A stretch of DNA of 64,000 bases from positions 436,001 to 500,000 of the forward strand of contig JAQFVV010000322.1 in assembly GCA_028023455.1 (NCBI GenBank), given 5' to 3'. Origin of the DNA: Epiperipatus broadwayi. Its lineage: Eukaryota; Onychophora; Udeonychophora; Euonychophora; Peripatidae. Positions 1 to 12,170 of this stretch are shown piece after piece. Within the stretch, counting starts at the first letter, position 1. The number at the start of each line of letters is the position of its first letter. The notes below the pieces were generated by a model, which searched no databases, was not told where the DNA came from, and worked only from the letters and a program-made list of their open reading frames with translations. The position numbers and the translations under genes are program-made.

Positions 1-140
1 CTTTATTACTGAAGCAGCAGTTTGTCAAGTATGCAAATCTGATTATTTAGGAAAATAGTCTACTAGGAGTAAGTAAGTATTGTTGCCAAATTCAAATAAA
101 TCAGCACTAACCTTTTCCCATGGTCTTGTAGTATTCCATG
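1..140 (-). pseudogene. Ty3/Gypsy integrase core relic
   Basis: The minus strand reads through a PWEKVSADLFEF-type block followed by TYLLLVDY. This is the start of the integrase catalytic core, with the first acidic residue in ADLF. A stop follows the Tyr-Phe-Pro-Lys that replaces the usual continuation. The fragment then leaves the window, so the second Asp and the Glu of the DDE triad cannot be judged. Confidence 0.8.
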
Positions 141-469
141 ATTCAGCGTAAATTTTTAGCGATTTTGTCAGAATTTTTGCAAAATTGGAGGTACATTGCA
201 CTTATGTTCCAAACATCCATTGCATATGTGTTTAATTAATTAATTCTGATGCTTCCTCATCTAAAAGATAAGCTCTCTTTAAGTCATTGTCCCAGGTGCT
301 GACAGTTTTGTTTGCAGTGTGTATTTCGTATTTCTCATATATAGAAGTTTTCATTTTTTTTTTTCCTGTGTTTTAATACTTTTATTATCTTTTCTACTCT
401 TTGTTGTTGTTGGATATATTTTAATCATTTTTACTTTTGTTATTTTTCATTGTTACTTTTTGTACTGTA

Positions 470-745
470 ATTTTGTTGCATTTAATTAAACTTAGTAACT
501 CACAATCACTGCCACTAAGAAGTGTTGGTTCGTCTTCTTTTATTATTATAAAAGGTAAATTATTGCAGATCTTTGTTTATTTTGCTTTGAAATTTTGCTT
601 TTCCTATTGGGGTGAGAAATGATCCTCCAAAAGCGTGTAATTTCTTCTTTATTTTGTATATTATTGGTTGTGGATGAATAGTATTAAGCACTTTTTTAGA
701 CATAATGTTTACATCAGCTCCTGTATCTATTTTTATTTTTACTTT
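470..745 (-). pseudogene. Ty3/Gypsy aspartic protease relic
   Basis: The minus strand encodes the retropepsin active-site motif DTGADVN at 707-727, preceded by a hydrophobic, Lys-rich beta strand. About 160 bases further along, in a shifted frame, it encodes PTLLSGSDCELLSLIK, the conserved block between protease and reverse transcriptase in Gypsy polyproteins. The catalytic Asp-Thr-Gly is intact but the frame around it is broken by indels, so it cannot make a working enzyme. Confidence 0.85.
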
Positions 746-959
746 ATTGTTGTTAATAAAATCTGTTCATACCAGCCATTAAATGAATGAATTGAGTCTA
801 CATGTCCGATGAATGCATTTGTATTTTCAACATCACTGGTATATGATGAGTCCTATATCATAGTATCGTGTACTTCATGCACACAATATCCATTTCTATT
901 CCTATTTTTGTGATACTTTGTGTTTGAGCATTGTTGTGTTTTTAAAATTTTATGGTCGT

Positions 960-1380
960 AGCTTCTCATATAGCAGTTATTGGCAAAGTGGTTTAACTTA
1001 CACAATTATAGCATTTGTTTCCAAATGTGGAACACACATTTTGGGTGATAACAGTTGCACTTTTGACAATTTCATATGTCTGTTGTATTTTTCACTATTA
1101 TGTTAATACATAGTTCAGACTTTCCCAGTAATTCATTTTTGAGACTTCTAATTACATGTCCATATATTATTTTCAGTGCTTTTTCTAATGTAATATTCCC
1201 TTTTTCAAATAATCTGTCTTTTACTCCTTGTTTTTGTACCATTATAATTCTATCTCTGAGGGTATTTTGTTTTTGATCCCCGAAGTCAGCCTTTTCAACT
1301 ACTAATTTTAAATGACTAAGAAAGTGATCAATCAATTCTCCCTTGTGTAGCTCCATTGTATATGCTTTTATTCTGTCATA
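960..1380 (-). pseudogene. Ty3/Gypsy gag fragment with zinc-knuckle half
   Basis: The minus strand carries about 95 open codons ending near 1072. They show the usual Gypsy gag segment: a Phe-Gly-Asp block, an Arg-Asp-Arg-Ile block, then a leucine-rich stretch with LTLEKAL-like sequence (here ITLEKALKI). Downstream at 973-1006 a degraded second CCHC knuckle reads CKLNHFANNC after an in-frame stop. In the family this protein forms the particle shell and packages RNA. Here it is a broken relic, lacking the N-terminal part and a clean first knuckle. Confidence 0.85.
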
Positions 1381-1569
1381 TTATGTTGTTTCATTGTGTT
1401 GAAACATTTATCCATTTGGTTTAAGACAGGTAGCAATTTTGTTTTATCTTCCAGGTTTGTATGGTCTAATGTTGTTATTACATCTCTCCCTTCTTTTCCA
1501 TTGAGATGATGTAATATTCCTAATTTTACTTTATTTGATTTCATATCATTTTCTGTTGCCTCTAGTAAA

Positions 1570-1800
1570 TTTAGGAATAAGGATCATGATTTATTTTTGT
1601 CTGTCATGATTGTATATATCTATTGGAAAAATATTTATCATTTACACATACATTCATTCTGTCTTAACAGGCAAATGAAAAGAAAGACCATGGAATTTCT
1701 TGATCTTAAATTCAGAGGTAAAAAGCTAATAAACTCACCACACTGGCTAGTTAATAGTAAATTCCTTTTTGCAGATATTTTAAAATAAATAACATCTATA
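1570..1800 (-). repeat. 5'-end fragment of the RTE-like LINE family
   Basis: This stretch matches the 5' untranslated part of the large LINE at about 22060-22290, and that of the second copy at about 3740-3870. Shared words include the 'tgtcatgattgt' and 'aagaaagaccatgg' blocks and 'aaaaagctaataaactcac'. It contains no coding sequence of its own. It lies directly next to Gypsy remnant A, so it is a detached piece of the same LINE family. Confidence 0.7.
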
Positions 1801-2389
1801 GTGGAAAGGGATAGATTTTTTCTAATGTAGGCATGTTTGATGGGAATTATCTTGAAATATGGCTAGATACCCAGTCGGACCACCTTTAGTTACGATACTC
1901 TCTCTAAAGGTATTCAAGTTGATTATTTCTGACATCCATTAACCCCAGGGTTTAAATCCTCACAATTTTATATAGAATTTTATAAATCTAAAAGGGGAGT
2001 AAAACTCTTCGGCCAGTTTCAATGTAGATACTGAATTGGTTTCGCATTTATATGACTAGCAAATAAGTGGCTTAGATTGAAAAAAAATTATTTTTCAATT
2101 ACTTAAAATATATGTAAATAATGATTGCTAGAGGAATAGTGCATTAGATCTTAAAAGTCTAAGTTCACTGTTCCAATATTCAAAACTCCTCCTTGATGAA
2201 AGCCATAAGCTTGAAACTAATATGGACATTTTGGATAGGAAAGCACTGGATAGGGATTTATTAAACACTATTATCTGGCATCTATTAGTTACTAAAGCTT
2301 ACTGTAGGTGGCATAGAGATGTAAAAAAAAAAGGATGTTGTAATAATCACCTCTTTGTTTTGTTTTTTAACACTTTATTATTATATAAT
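1801..2389. other. AT-rich spacer, nothing recognised
   Basis: There is no open frame of note and no motif, inverted repeat or similarity to the other repeats of the window that I could see. Confidence 0.5.
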
Positions 2390-4050
2390 TTTTTGTAGAA
2401 CTCTTCCACCCATTTCATGCTGTTGCTCTAATCTTTAATAATCCTTTTTTTTTTTGTTTTATTGCTGAAATTGCTTTTTTATTCCATTTCAAAAATGTTG
2501 TTTTATATTTTTGAAATTTTTTCTGCATTTGTTCTTGCTAATTCAAAGTTGTTGTTTTTTAAAGTCATTATTAACTCTTTTTTTTTTTTTTGCCATTTTA
2601 TATAACTCCCAATATTCATTTCTTATAAACAGATCATTTTTAAATAATTTTATCTCCCATAATTTCTTTGTACATTTATTGTTCTGTCTTGGTTGAAAAA
2701 TTACTGGTAATTGCTGCCTTTTGGTTTTTTTTTAATACCAGATATCTTTATTCAATTTCTTAGTAATCATATATTTCTTTATTTGATCTCAGTTACATTT
2801 GAACCACTTTCAAAGTCTGTTATTTTCTAATTTAAATTCATTGGAGTGTTTCTTAAGGTTATGAATATCAATTTTTATTAGTACTGTCTTTTTTAATTGT
2901 TTTCATTTTTTTAGTTTTGCTTTAATATACATCTTACGTCACACTAATTGATGATTCTTTATCTATGTTGAATCTATTAAAAACATTATCTTGAAATATA
3001 TATTTTATTTTCATTAATATATTATTCAATTCTGCTGTACCTTCATGAAGTGTTTCCATTTAGCATTTTCTCAAAGAAAGAATTTATAACATAAAATTCT
3101 TCCTTTTTTTGCAAATTCCATATGTTGTTTCTTCTCTTATTTCTAACACCATAGCCAATTTTTTTAAATGTACTTTCATTTTTTCAATTATTTTCCAATT
3201 CTAGCATTAAAATCTCCCATGAAAAATTAAAATTGCTAATTGATGTGATCAAAACATTTTGTATATTTGTATAAAATTTTTCTATTTCTTCATCACTGAG
3301 AATTTGTTTGGGCATAAACTTGAATATCTGAATTTGGTATCTTATTAAGTTAAATAACTAATCTTACCACTCTGTCTGATATGCCATTAAGTCTCCACAA
3401 TGATGTTCTTTTAGTTTTTATTCATAACAAATTCTATTTCACTTTTGTTTCCAATATTTTTGTCTTTATAGTAAAATATATATTCACTTTTAAAATCAAT
3501 TATCTTTTCATTTTTTCTCATTTCATAAAGTCTAACAATGTCCCGTTTAATATTAGACAGTTTTTCCAATTCATTAAATCCTCCTTCACGTGAAAATGAT
3601 TTGCAATTATAGATCTAAATAAAAGGTCATGATTAAATGTAAATCTGGGGTTTTTTAATCAGAAATTCTTAACACTCTCCATCATTACCTGTCAACCCCT
3701 TTTTAACTTATGTCTTTACAAATCCTTGTGATTTAGGGCTATACTTTATGTCTGTCATAATTATAAATATCAATTGGTATATCAAGAACTATCAGATAAC
3801 TTAGAAGAATAACCATGATGAGGTTTTTTGGTCTTAAACCAAGGTAAAAATCCAATTAACTCATAATGCTGACTGATGCATGTTAGTATACAGTCTTTTA
3901 TGTTAGTTTATCATATAGATAATCATATTATAATAATAGCTGCAATGATAGAAATATATTGAGTGTGTATCATTTTCTGTTCAGTTCTTTTAAGGCTTCA
4001 AAGAAAAATTAAAAGAAAAATTAGAGATCCCCTTTTATTTAACAGCAAAG
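2390..4050 (-). mobile_element. RTE-like LINE copy, endonuclease half only
   Basis: Minus-strand non-LTR retrotransposon copy, related along its length to about 20100-22440. It covers the 5' leader (about 3740-4050) and the apurinic-like endonuclease. A recognisable GDFNARIGK motif lies near 3190-3220, containing the Asp and Asn used for catalysis in this nuclease fold. Sequence matching the start of the linker to the reverse transcriptase ends near 2390. The reverse transcriptase and 3' tail are absent. Many frameshifts and homopolymer runs show that it is old. Confidence 0.75.
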
Positions 4051-4059
4051 TTTTTTCTA

Positions 4060-4980
4060 TAGCTGTCAACAGACATATATTAATAAATGCAGAGTTTCAA
4101 ACTGTCTATGTAACACAGGAAATAATTATTTTTATTACTTAATGCTGTCAATATCACTGTGTTATCCTCTCCATTGTTTAGATTGACAACAAACATACTG
4201 TGATATTTACACTTTGTTATTTTAGTTTTTATAGCTATTGCCAATCTTAATGTTATTAGTGTTGGAATTCATATTAGAGGTAAATAGAATCATTTTAAAT
4301 ACAATTAAAAATGACTCTTTGCAAAGTAGAATCCAAATCTACTCATTTTAAAACTTTTATTGATAACTAACCTTAAATCAAAATATGTAATATTAACAAA
4401 TACAATATTTCACACTATATATGAAAGCAAGAAATAATTACCTTTGTTTTTTAATGCTATCAATATCATAGCACCATCCCATTAATTGTTTAAATTGGCA
4501 ACAAATAAAATGACATTCACACTTTCTTATACTAATTTTTAGAGATTGTCAATATAACAAACTATATTAATAGAGCTAAAATTCAAAACAAATGTAAATA
4601 TAACCTTTTCAAATATTACTAATAATGAATCTTCATAAGATAGATTGCAAAAGCATATAATATTAATAAATACAACATGTCAAACTACATAAAGAAAAAT
4701 AAACTCTTATTATCACTGGGATAAGGAAAGGTAGATGTCATTTTATATTTACTGCAGATCATTCTTTTACTTATATAATTTGAAGCACTGTATTTATTAA
4801 CATTACATATTTTTGACTTATGGTTAGTTATTCATAAAGATTTTTAAATGATTTGGATTCATTTTTATGAAGGTTCATTATTAACCGAATTAAAGAGATT
4901 GTATTTACAATTGGTTTGAATATGAATTGCAATCCTATTAGTATAATTTATTAGATTGCTAATGTATAAGAAGTGAAGGA
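4060..4980. repeat. Tandem repeat of about 300 bp with an inverted partner
   Basis: A unit of about 290-310 bp starts near 4078 ('atattaataaatgcag'), repeats near 4390 ('atattaacaaatacaa') and begins a third time near 4663 ('atattaataaatacaa'). The segment 4740-4970 is an inverted copy of the end of the first unit: its reverse complement contains 'ataactaaccataag' where the first copy has 'ataactaaccttaaat'. No coding potential is seen. The structure suggests a foldback element or a small rearranged satellite. Confidence 0.6.
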
Positions 4981-6110
4981 AACAAGTATAAATGCTATTT
5001 TGCATTTGCTGCTGATTTAAACAAATAAGACATCAGTGCAATGAAACTGACGACATTAGGAAATAAATAGTCATTTCCTGTTTATATTTATATAATGGTA
5101 GAACAATTGCTTTATGCATATTTTGAATCAAACCATAATCTAAATGAAATCTATTCTAGTCATCTGGAATTTTCTATATGTACATCCTACTTTTGCAATT
5201 TTAAACTATATTATTTATTATTTTCATGTTATTTTCTCTCTTTTCTATAATCTATCATCTTTTCCCTTTCTTGTCACATTATTCCAGTGTCCATTATCAT
5301 TAAATAACATGCTGTTTTTTAACCATTTTAATTTTTTTGTACAAAATCTGTACTTCATCATTATTATGATTACTTGAATATGCTTTCAGTCTAATCACCA
5401 ATAATTAGTGATCTATTAGAGTGCTACTTGGGAAAAAGGAAACTAACTTTTTTTAAAAAAATCTAAACAATAGGTCACTCTTGTCATAGGTTCATGGTGT
5501 GCTTTCCAGAGATGGCACATATGAACCTTTTAATGGCTTGCAAATTATTTACAGTTTATAATTTTCTATGCTTTAAAATAAATTACTCAAATTTTTTTTT
5601 GTTGTTGTTGCTAAAATCTATACTAATAAAAATTTACTGTAAACTAAAGTAATGGTGAAATAATTAAATATAACAGAATTCAATTTATTAATAAATTATA
5701 AAATTAAAAAAAAAATTATACATATATATGGGAATGATATGTAAATAAATCAAATAGTGTTATTATATTCTTTAAACCTCTCAAATGATGCCATTAAAAC
5801 TATGAAGTAAACTCAATTAAATATTTTCTAACTCCTTGGTGTAGTTGTAAAGTGTTTTCATAATCTTTTTTGATAAGTGGTTAAGCCATTCATTTTTTAA
5901 AATAATCAAAATAGCAAACAAAGTAATGAAACTCTTGATCAACTTCATCAAAAATAATTTAAATACCTACATAGTTGCTAAGCAATACTTATATAAAACA
6001 TTTTCTTTTTTGCTTAAGATTTTGCTGTAAGTGTGAAATATAAAGGTAATGTAATTTAACATATAATAAATATTTGATTTATAAAATTATTAAAGTTCAT
6101 TTAATTTTAC
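4981..6110. other. AT-rich spacer, nothing recognised
   Basis: Short A/T runs and no coding motif. The open frame at 5144-5377 (+) is hydrophobic AT-translation without family features. Confidence 0.5.
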
Positions 6111-6119
6111 ATTTAAATA

Positions 6120-9000
6120 AATTTATTATCATTTTATTAATATGACTAGTGAAAATAAAAAACAAAAATTATCAAACAGTTGAGAATTCCAAAATTGGTG
6201 GACTGATGAGTATGAAATGATTAATAAATCTTTCAAGGCAGTATATGTATTTTATATTCTGGAACAATCATATTGAGAACATCATTGGTAATGCAGTATT
6301 ATGAGACTGATCATAAATTGCTCCTTGAAAAAAAATAAAGATGAACAAAAAGAAAATGTTGCTCAAGCACTTAAAAATATAATATTCAGTCAACATATTT
6401 AATGAAATTTATCAAAAATCATTCAAATATAACTACTGATAGTTTTTTTTTTTGTTGTTGTTGTCTGAAATGTAATTGCCACACGCAGAAAAATTTTTAG
6501 TGGTGGGGAATATATGAAAATAGCATGGATGAAATGCACACCAGTTCTTTTAGAAGATTTTGAAAAACAAAGAAAACATTCAGAGAATAAAAGATTTAAC
6601 ATTGGCTAGAAATACCATTAAAGAAAGAATTCTGCGATGGCTAGAAATACAGTTAAAGAAAAAATTCTGCAAATGGCCAACAACATAACCTACCAACAAA
6701 AAATAGATATAAAATTTTTTAGTTTAATTTCTCTCTTTCATTTCATTATTTTATTCACTACTATGTTGGGCATAATATCAAAGAAGAATTGATCAGTTTA
6801 ACCTCATTAGTAACAACAAAAGAAATAGATATTTGCAACTAAGTTTTAAATGTACTCACTGAAAAAGAAATAGATGTTGGCAAAATTGTATCAGTAACTA
6901 CAGATGGTACTTGAAGTATGACTGGAAAAGAAAAGAAAATATTTTTTTCACATTATTTACCAACTGTATAAGGCATTCAATTTTGGATTTTTATTGCATT
7001 ATACATCAGCCAGTTTTATGCATGATGGCCAGTTTTAAGATACTGGATGATGTTGTGACCAGTGCGACTAAATTAGTCAATTTTACATTCTGCATATGCT
7101 CTAAATAAAAGAATATTTCTAAACTCATTGAATGATGTGATGTCAGTATACAATAGTTTACTTATGTACAACAATGTTTGATAATTAAGTTGAGGAAAAG
7201 TTCTTCAAAGATTCTTTGAGTGTTTAGATGAAATTAGACTTTTTTTATGGAATGAGAAAATCAATTAATGGATGTTGAATGGCTTTCGAAATTAATGTTT
7301 TTTTTTACTGATATGTGTTTACATTTAAATGAATTAAATGTGAAACTGCAAGTTGTTTTCATGTTTGATTTTATCAAAGCATTTGAGGCTAAATTACCAA
7401 TTTTCAACCACGATGTTATTGCTTGCACCTTCAAATATTTTTCAAATATAAAAAAAATGTTTGACTGATTTAGAATCTCATGAGAGGTCAGATCAAGTAA
7501 AATTGATATAAGTTTTGTGCTGTTATTCAATCGATAATTGTTGAGTTTTTTTCACAATTCAGACAATTTGCTGAAACATCAAAATTTATTTTATACTCAA
7601 ACATGATTTCAGTGGATAGTCTCAATTTAGAAATTCTTGAATGGTTTAATTTAGAAGATATGGAAATACAATTAGTTGATTTTCAATGCAGTTCTATATA
7701 GAAACAAAAATTTGTTGATTTGAGAAATGAGTTGGTAACAATTGAAAATGATCAATTATTCATTGTACACCTGGGTCTCGTTTTACGCGATAGATAGGTT
7801 CCTCAGAAAACACACGCAAATGAAATCGCGCAAAAATAGACTTAACTTACATTGAAAAAGGGGGGGTGCGGTCTGTGATTTTTCAAAATTCGCATAAAAG
7901 CAAAGCACCAACGTAAAATTACTTTAAAATTCGCACAAAAAAAAAATAAGGAAATAAAATATGACTAATAAAAAATTTCAAATTTGAAAAAAATTGATAC
8001 AAGACAAACTTTTTTTAACTATATTTAATTTTATTCAAAATAATATATTTTTATGCAGAATTTACTGTACAGTAATTTACATTTTTTATACACGTTTTAA
8101 TTATTATCGATAAACAAGTTCGTTTGCAAACTGATAAAAAAATCAGATTTTTCTCAAGAGGAAATACAACTAGCACCAACTTCACTCTCATGTTATGCTG
8201 ATTTTCTGGTGACAATGTAATTAGTAATTAATCTTTGAGACGATGATTTTATTAATTGTTTATGAAGCTCGCGATATCCAGACATACAATCATTTAGCTC
8301 TCGTTAGAATTTAAGAACACGTTAATGATTAGTGTCATTAATAAGAAAATAATAATTGATTACGTTCTTTTTTAAAAAGCAAAAATAGAATGTGATTTAA
8401 AATGCAAAATTAACACGCACAATGTTTGAACAAATTTACATTATAATTTTGTAAAATTTAATATGTGTATACATAAAATGTGAAAATCATGATTTTAATT
8501 TCATTATTGCATAAAATCTTACTATTATAAAGCACTGAAAATATTAAAATTAAGATGAAAGTCGAATTCCAATAATGTGCTATTACTTTCAATATAATGT
8601 AAGTGCGCGAAATTTATTATTTAAAGTAATAGCGCATTATCGGAAATTGACTTCCGGTGAAACACGAATCGCGTAACTTCAAAATCGTGTTAAATAAGTC
8701 CACGTAAAAAGAGACCCGGGTGTATTTAGAAAAAATGTTGAAGAGGAACTATTGATAACCTGAAATGCTATTCCTGAAACATTTAATTGTTTAAAAAACT
8801 TAGTGATCACTATATTATCAGTTTTCTCCTCTACATATGCAATATGAGTCATTGTTTACTGAAATGAATTTAATCAAAGACACTTCAAGGAATAGAATGA
8901 CAGATTAATCTAGTTCGGTGTATGCATTATTAAAAGTGACAAAATATGAACCAGATATAAAATATTTGGTAACCAATATATAACAGCAAAATCTCATTAA
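6120..9000 (+). pseudogene. hAT-superfamily transposase pseudogene 1 (ZBED5/GTF2IRD2-like)
   Basis: Plus-strand blocks in order match domesticated-type hAT transposases. They are: VTTDG followed by SMTGKEK near 6895-6935; YCIIHQPVLC near 6990-7020 (the family's His-Cys-Ile-Ile-His-Gln block); WLSKLMFF with LHLNELNVKLQ at 7280-7350; an FDFIKAFEAKL block; and a C-terminal dimerisation region near 8850-8960. Hallmark residues survive, but stops and frameshifts are frequent, including a stop inside the TTDG block. A 955-bp TIR element sits at 7768-8722 and, once discounted, the frame on either side reads through the junction. Function would be cut-and-paste transposition; this copy is dead. Confidence 0.85.
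7768..8722. mobile_element. 955-bp TIR element (MITE) with TA target duplication, inside hAT pseudogene 1
   Basis: The left end 'cacctgggtctcgttttacg' and the right end, reverse-complemented as 'cacccgggtctctttttacg', form near-perfect terminal inverted repeats of at least 20 bp. A TA lies on each side (7766-7767 and 8723-8724). Removing the insert with one TA rejoins the hAT frame. There is no transposase. Near the right end an inner hairpin pairs about 8558-8590 with 8622-8652. It keeps more CpG than its surroundings. TA duplication points to the Tc1/mariner superfamily, but the termini are not ones I recognise. Confidence 0.85.
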
Positions 9001-9009
9001 ATAATATCG

Positions 9010-11570
9010 ATTTATGTTGGATTTTATATGTTTATTTTCAAAATTTTGTTTTTAATTAAATTTCATTCAACTTATGCTCTTCTAAATAAATATCATTCAC
9101 TTGTATTTAACTTATTTAGAAATTTTGTTTATTATTATTATTAAGAATTTTGTAAAGCTAAGAAATTTGGAAATAAATGAATTATTATTGTTATTATTAT
9201 TTTGTTGGTTTATAAACTTTTAAAAATTTGTAATAATTAAGTTGTTTATATTTTGATTTAATAATTGTATGACATGACAATTACTCAATAAATATTTTTT
9301 GGAAATTTTTGGCATTCATACATAAAAAGATTCTTCACTGGGTTACACCATAATATCTACATCTAGAATATAAAAATTTGACAATTCTTTTCCTTCAATT
9401 AGATTTAGATTTTTCATCTCTCTTAAAAAAAAAAAGTACTATTTATTCATAGTTCTAGCATTTCATGTACTTATCTTTATATTTTTTTAATACTAATTGA
9501 TTAAGATAAGCAATTGTAACTAGACTTATGGATTCAATAACTGTTACCCTATCTCATTTGGACTATTTTTTTATTTGATTTGAATTAGCTCTTTTCCACT
9601 TTGTTTTTCTGCTTGGCAGATTTAATATTTTTAAAACTATACTTAATAAAATAATATATTGATTTTGCACTTTTAAATTTGCAATGCTTATTATTGATGT
9701 TCCCTATAATTTTGATTATCTAACAGTCTATAGTTTTAAGCAGACTTAGCCTGGTACCTGTAATAATAACAGTAATAATAAAAGGCGTCAATTTGAAAGT
9801 CCATAAAAAAAACGGTCTATTATTTTATTATACATAAAAACAATGTGAAAAGGATGAATATTTAATATTATAAGTAATTAAATAAAAGAAAGTTTATACT
9901 ATAATGATAATAATTATTAAAAAATGCATAAATGAATATAAAGTTATATATGTTCACACAGAAAATGTTTAATTTTTTTATTCTTAACAAGTAGCATTTA
10001 ATAAAAGACTAAAAAAGTTAAATTCAATTTCCAAGATAAGGAAAGTAAAGAGTATAAATATGATTTACAATATGTAATTACACCATATATTTAATTTGGA
10101 TTTTTTTAAAATAAAAAAAAAAAAAAAGCCCAAACAATAACATTTAAATAATTAAAAATATTATAACTATAAATATTGTAAAGAATAATGGCATTAATAT
10201 ATTATTTAATACATACATATTTTATTTGTTTAAAAATTTTTATTTCTAAAAATACATAAACTTAAACAAACTATTGTATATTCCTACAAATAGGATGATA
10301 AAATTACTTATTGGTCATTAGATATATTTTAATCAAATTAATAATTTGAATTTTATATTTGGATAATATAAAATATTTAATAAATAAAAAAACAGACAGC
10401 TTTGAATTGTAAATACTTTATTATTAATAGAAGCTTAAAATGTTTACAGTTTTGAAATTAAGTTTAAATTAATATATATTTCGTATAGCAAACTTAATTC
10501 TAACGATAGTATGTAGAAGTATATTAAAATTTGATTTATATACGCAATTAGTTGGTATACACATGTATCTTAGTATTAATATCCTCAAATATTTTGCTTA
10601 CTAATTATACTGATGTAAAAATGTATAATAATAAAAAGTTTCAGTGAAACACCATCATATTGTTTTCATTTCTATCATTTTTCACAGTCTTCTTTTGTTC
10701 TTTTTTTATTACCAGAACAATTGCCTCAGGAATGTTATTTTCTTCCAGTTCCATAGTTCTTCAAACCATCCTTTTATCACATCTATCATTGATAAATCAT
10801 GATCCTGGTGCAATATTTTACCATCTGGATATTTTTTTTAAAATTTGAAATGACGAATATTATCATATATATGTACATAAATTTATATAATTAGTTCGTT
10901 CTTTATTGAATAATGTTATTTTATTATAAATTCAAATTGTAAATAATAAATTAAATAATTTTACAATTTTCTTAAAAACATTTTAAGAATTTTGTTGCAA
11001 ATAATTTTTTTTTCTAATTTTTTTATACATAGAATCTTAAATATATATAATATCTTATAATCAAAAATTAATTGAAGTTTTACTTTTCAAAAATCAATCT
11101 AATTCTCAGAATCAAAGCTAAACTATTTCACTATCCACCCCAATCTTTTTTTTTCTTGTTTTTGTCTGCATTTTTATTAAATCAAATTACTGTGGCTACA
11201 TGAACTAATAGAGGTCTTAGAAAAAAATCATGGAAAGAAATGTAAACATTGCTAAAGTCAGGAATTGTCTTCAAGCTTATTAAATGCTATATTTTTAATT
11301 AAAACAAATATTACACATTTAATTTTTTTTAATTTTAAACTGTTTACTATAATTAATAATAATTATAAATAGAGTTTTATATATATAAATGAGTAACACA
11401 CAACACATTTTATAAATAATGGGTGTGTAATGTTTTGAATTTTAAAATCTAAGTTATATTTTATATGTATTTCAATTAATAATCATTAAAATGTTCTTGT
11501 TTATAATTTTTAAATGGGGGGGGGGGGTGGTACAACTGCTTTATTATATTTATCTTTTTTTTTTTTTTAG
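9010..11570. other. Long AT-rich stretch, no gene recognised
   Basis: Dominated by A/T words, with short 'taat' and 'attatt' runs. It holds a run of twelve G at 11516-11527. The open frame at 10660-10848 (+) has no recognisable features. No element boundaries were found. Confidence 0.45.
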
Positions 11571-11574
11571 TTAA

Positions 11575-12144
11575 TATACAGAGTTAATATTGACCTTTTT
11601 AGCTGTATATGCATTAATATTTTTTTTAAATAACCAGTGCACAAATTAAAACTTAACAAGGCAAGTTTAATCACTTGCAATAAAATAATTAAAAGAATAA
11701 ATAATAAGTAGAATTCACTTTGTACTCTTTGAAGTAATTACAATAAACTATCACATGAAAATAGATTATTCACAGACAACAGTGAAATATATGTTAGAGT
11801 TTATGTATCTGCGCATTACCATTTTATTTCAATTTCTTGTGTACAAATATTATAACTTATAAACATGAATATTTCCTCATCATCGTAAATTAATCAGCTT
11901 TTTGCTATTTCTGACTGATTTAAATATATATCTAGGGTTAGTCCGTACACCTAGAAGTTGTTTATATATCAGTCTATTTTGGATAGTAAAAGGCTCATTT
12001 GCATATATTAGCTTCAAGTATTCAATTATTATTCAGGCTTTATGCTAATTTTTTTTAGAGTCACTATTGTATTAAGAGATGACAATTATAATGTATTGTT
12101 TGTACACAGTTACATAAATTTTAATAAATATGTACATACAGACA
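11575..12144 (-). repeat. 3' LTR of Gypsy element B
   Basis: Matches 14472-15425 over most of its length. Shared words include 'agctgtatatgcat', 'gtaaaaggctc' and 'tttgcatatat'. On the minus strand it begins TGTCTGTATG directly after a purine-rich tract. Its far end has the expected terminal dinucleotide changed by mutation (TATACAG here against TGTACAG in the other LTR). Confidence 0.75.
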
Positions 12145-12170
12145 GTCCACTTCTCCCCTTCTCTTTCTAG
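12145..12170 (-). promoter_or_regulatory. Polypurine tract of Gypsy element B
   Basis: The minus strand reads 'agaaagagaaggggagaagt' directly before the 3' LTR. This is the position and composition of the RNA primer for plus-strand DNA synthesis in LTR retrotransposons. Confidence 0.7.

Larger units (their letters stand above)
1..1560 (-). mobile_element. Ty3/Gypsy retrotransposon remnant A (gag, protease, integrase pieces)
   Basis: Read on the minus strand, pieces appear in the canonical order gag, zinc knuckle, protease, integrase. No piece is open for long and stops and frameshifts are common. Protease and integrase are only about 0.5 kb apart, so most of the reverse transcriptase and RNase H must be missing. 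No LTR was found: the element runs off the left edge, and its 5' LTR, expected at higher coordinates, is not recognisable. I am confident of the superfamily from the motif order but not of the clade. Confidence 0.85.
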
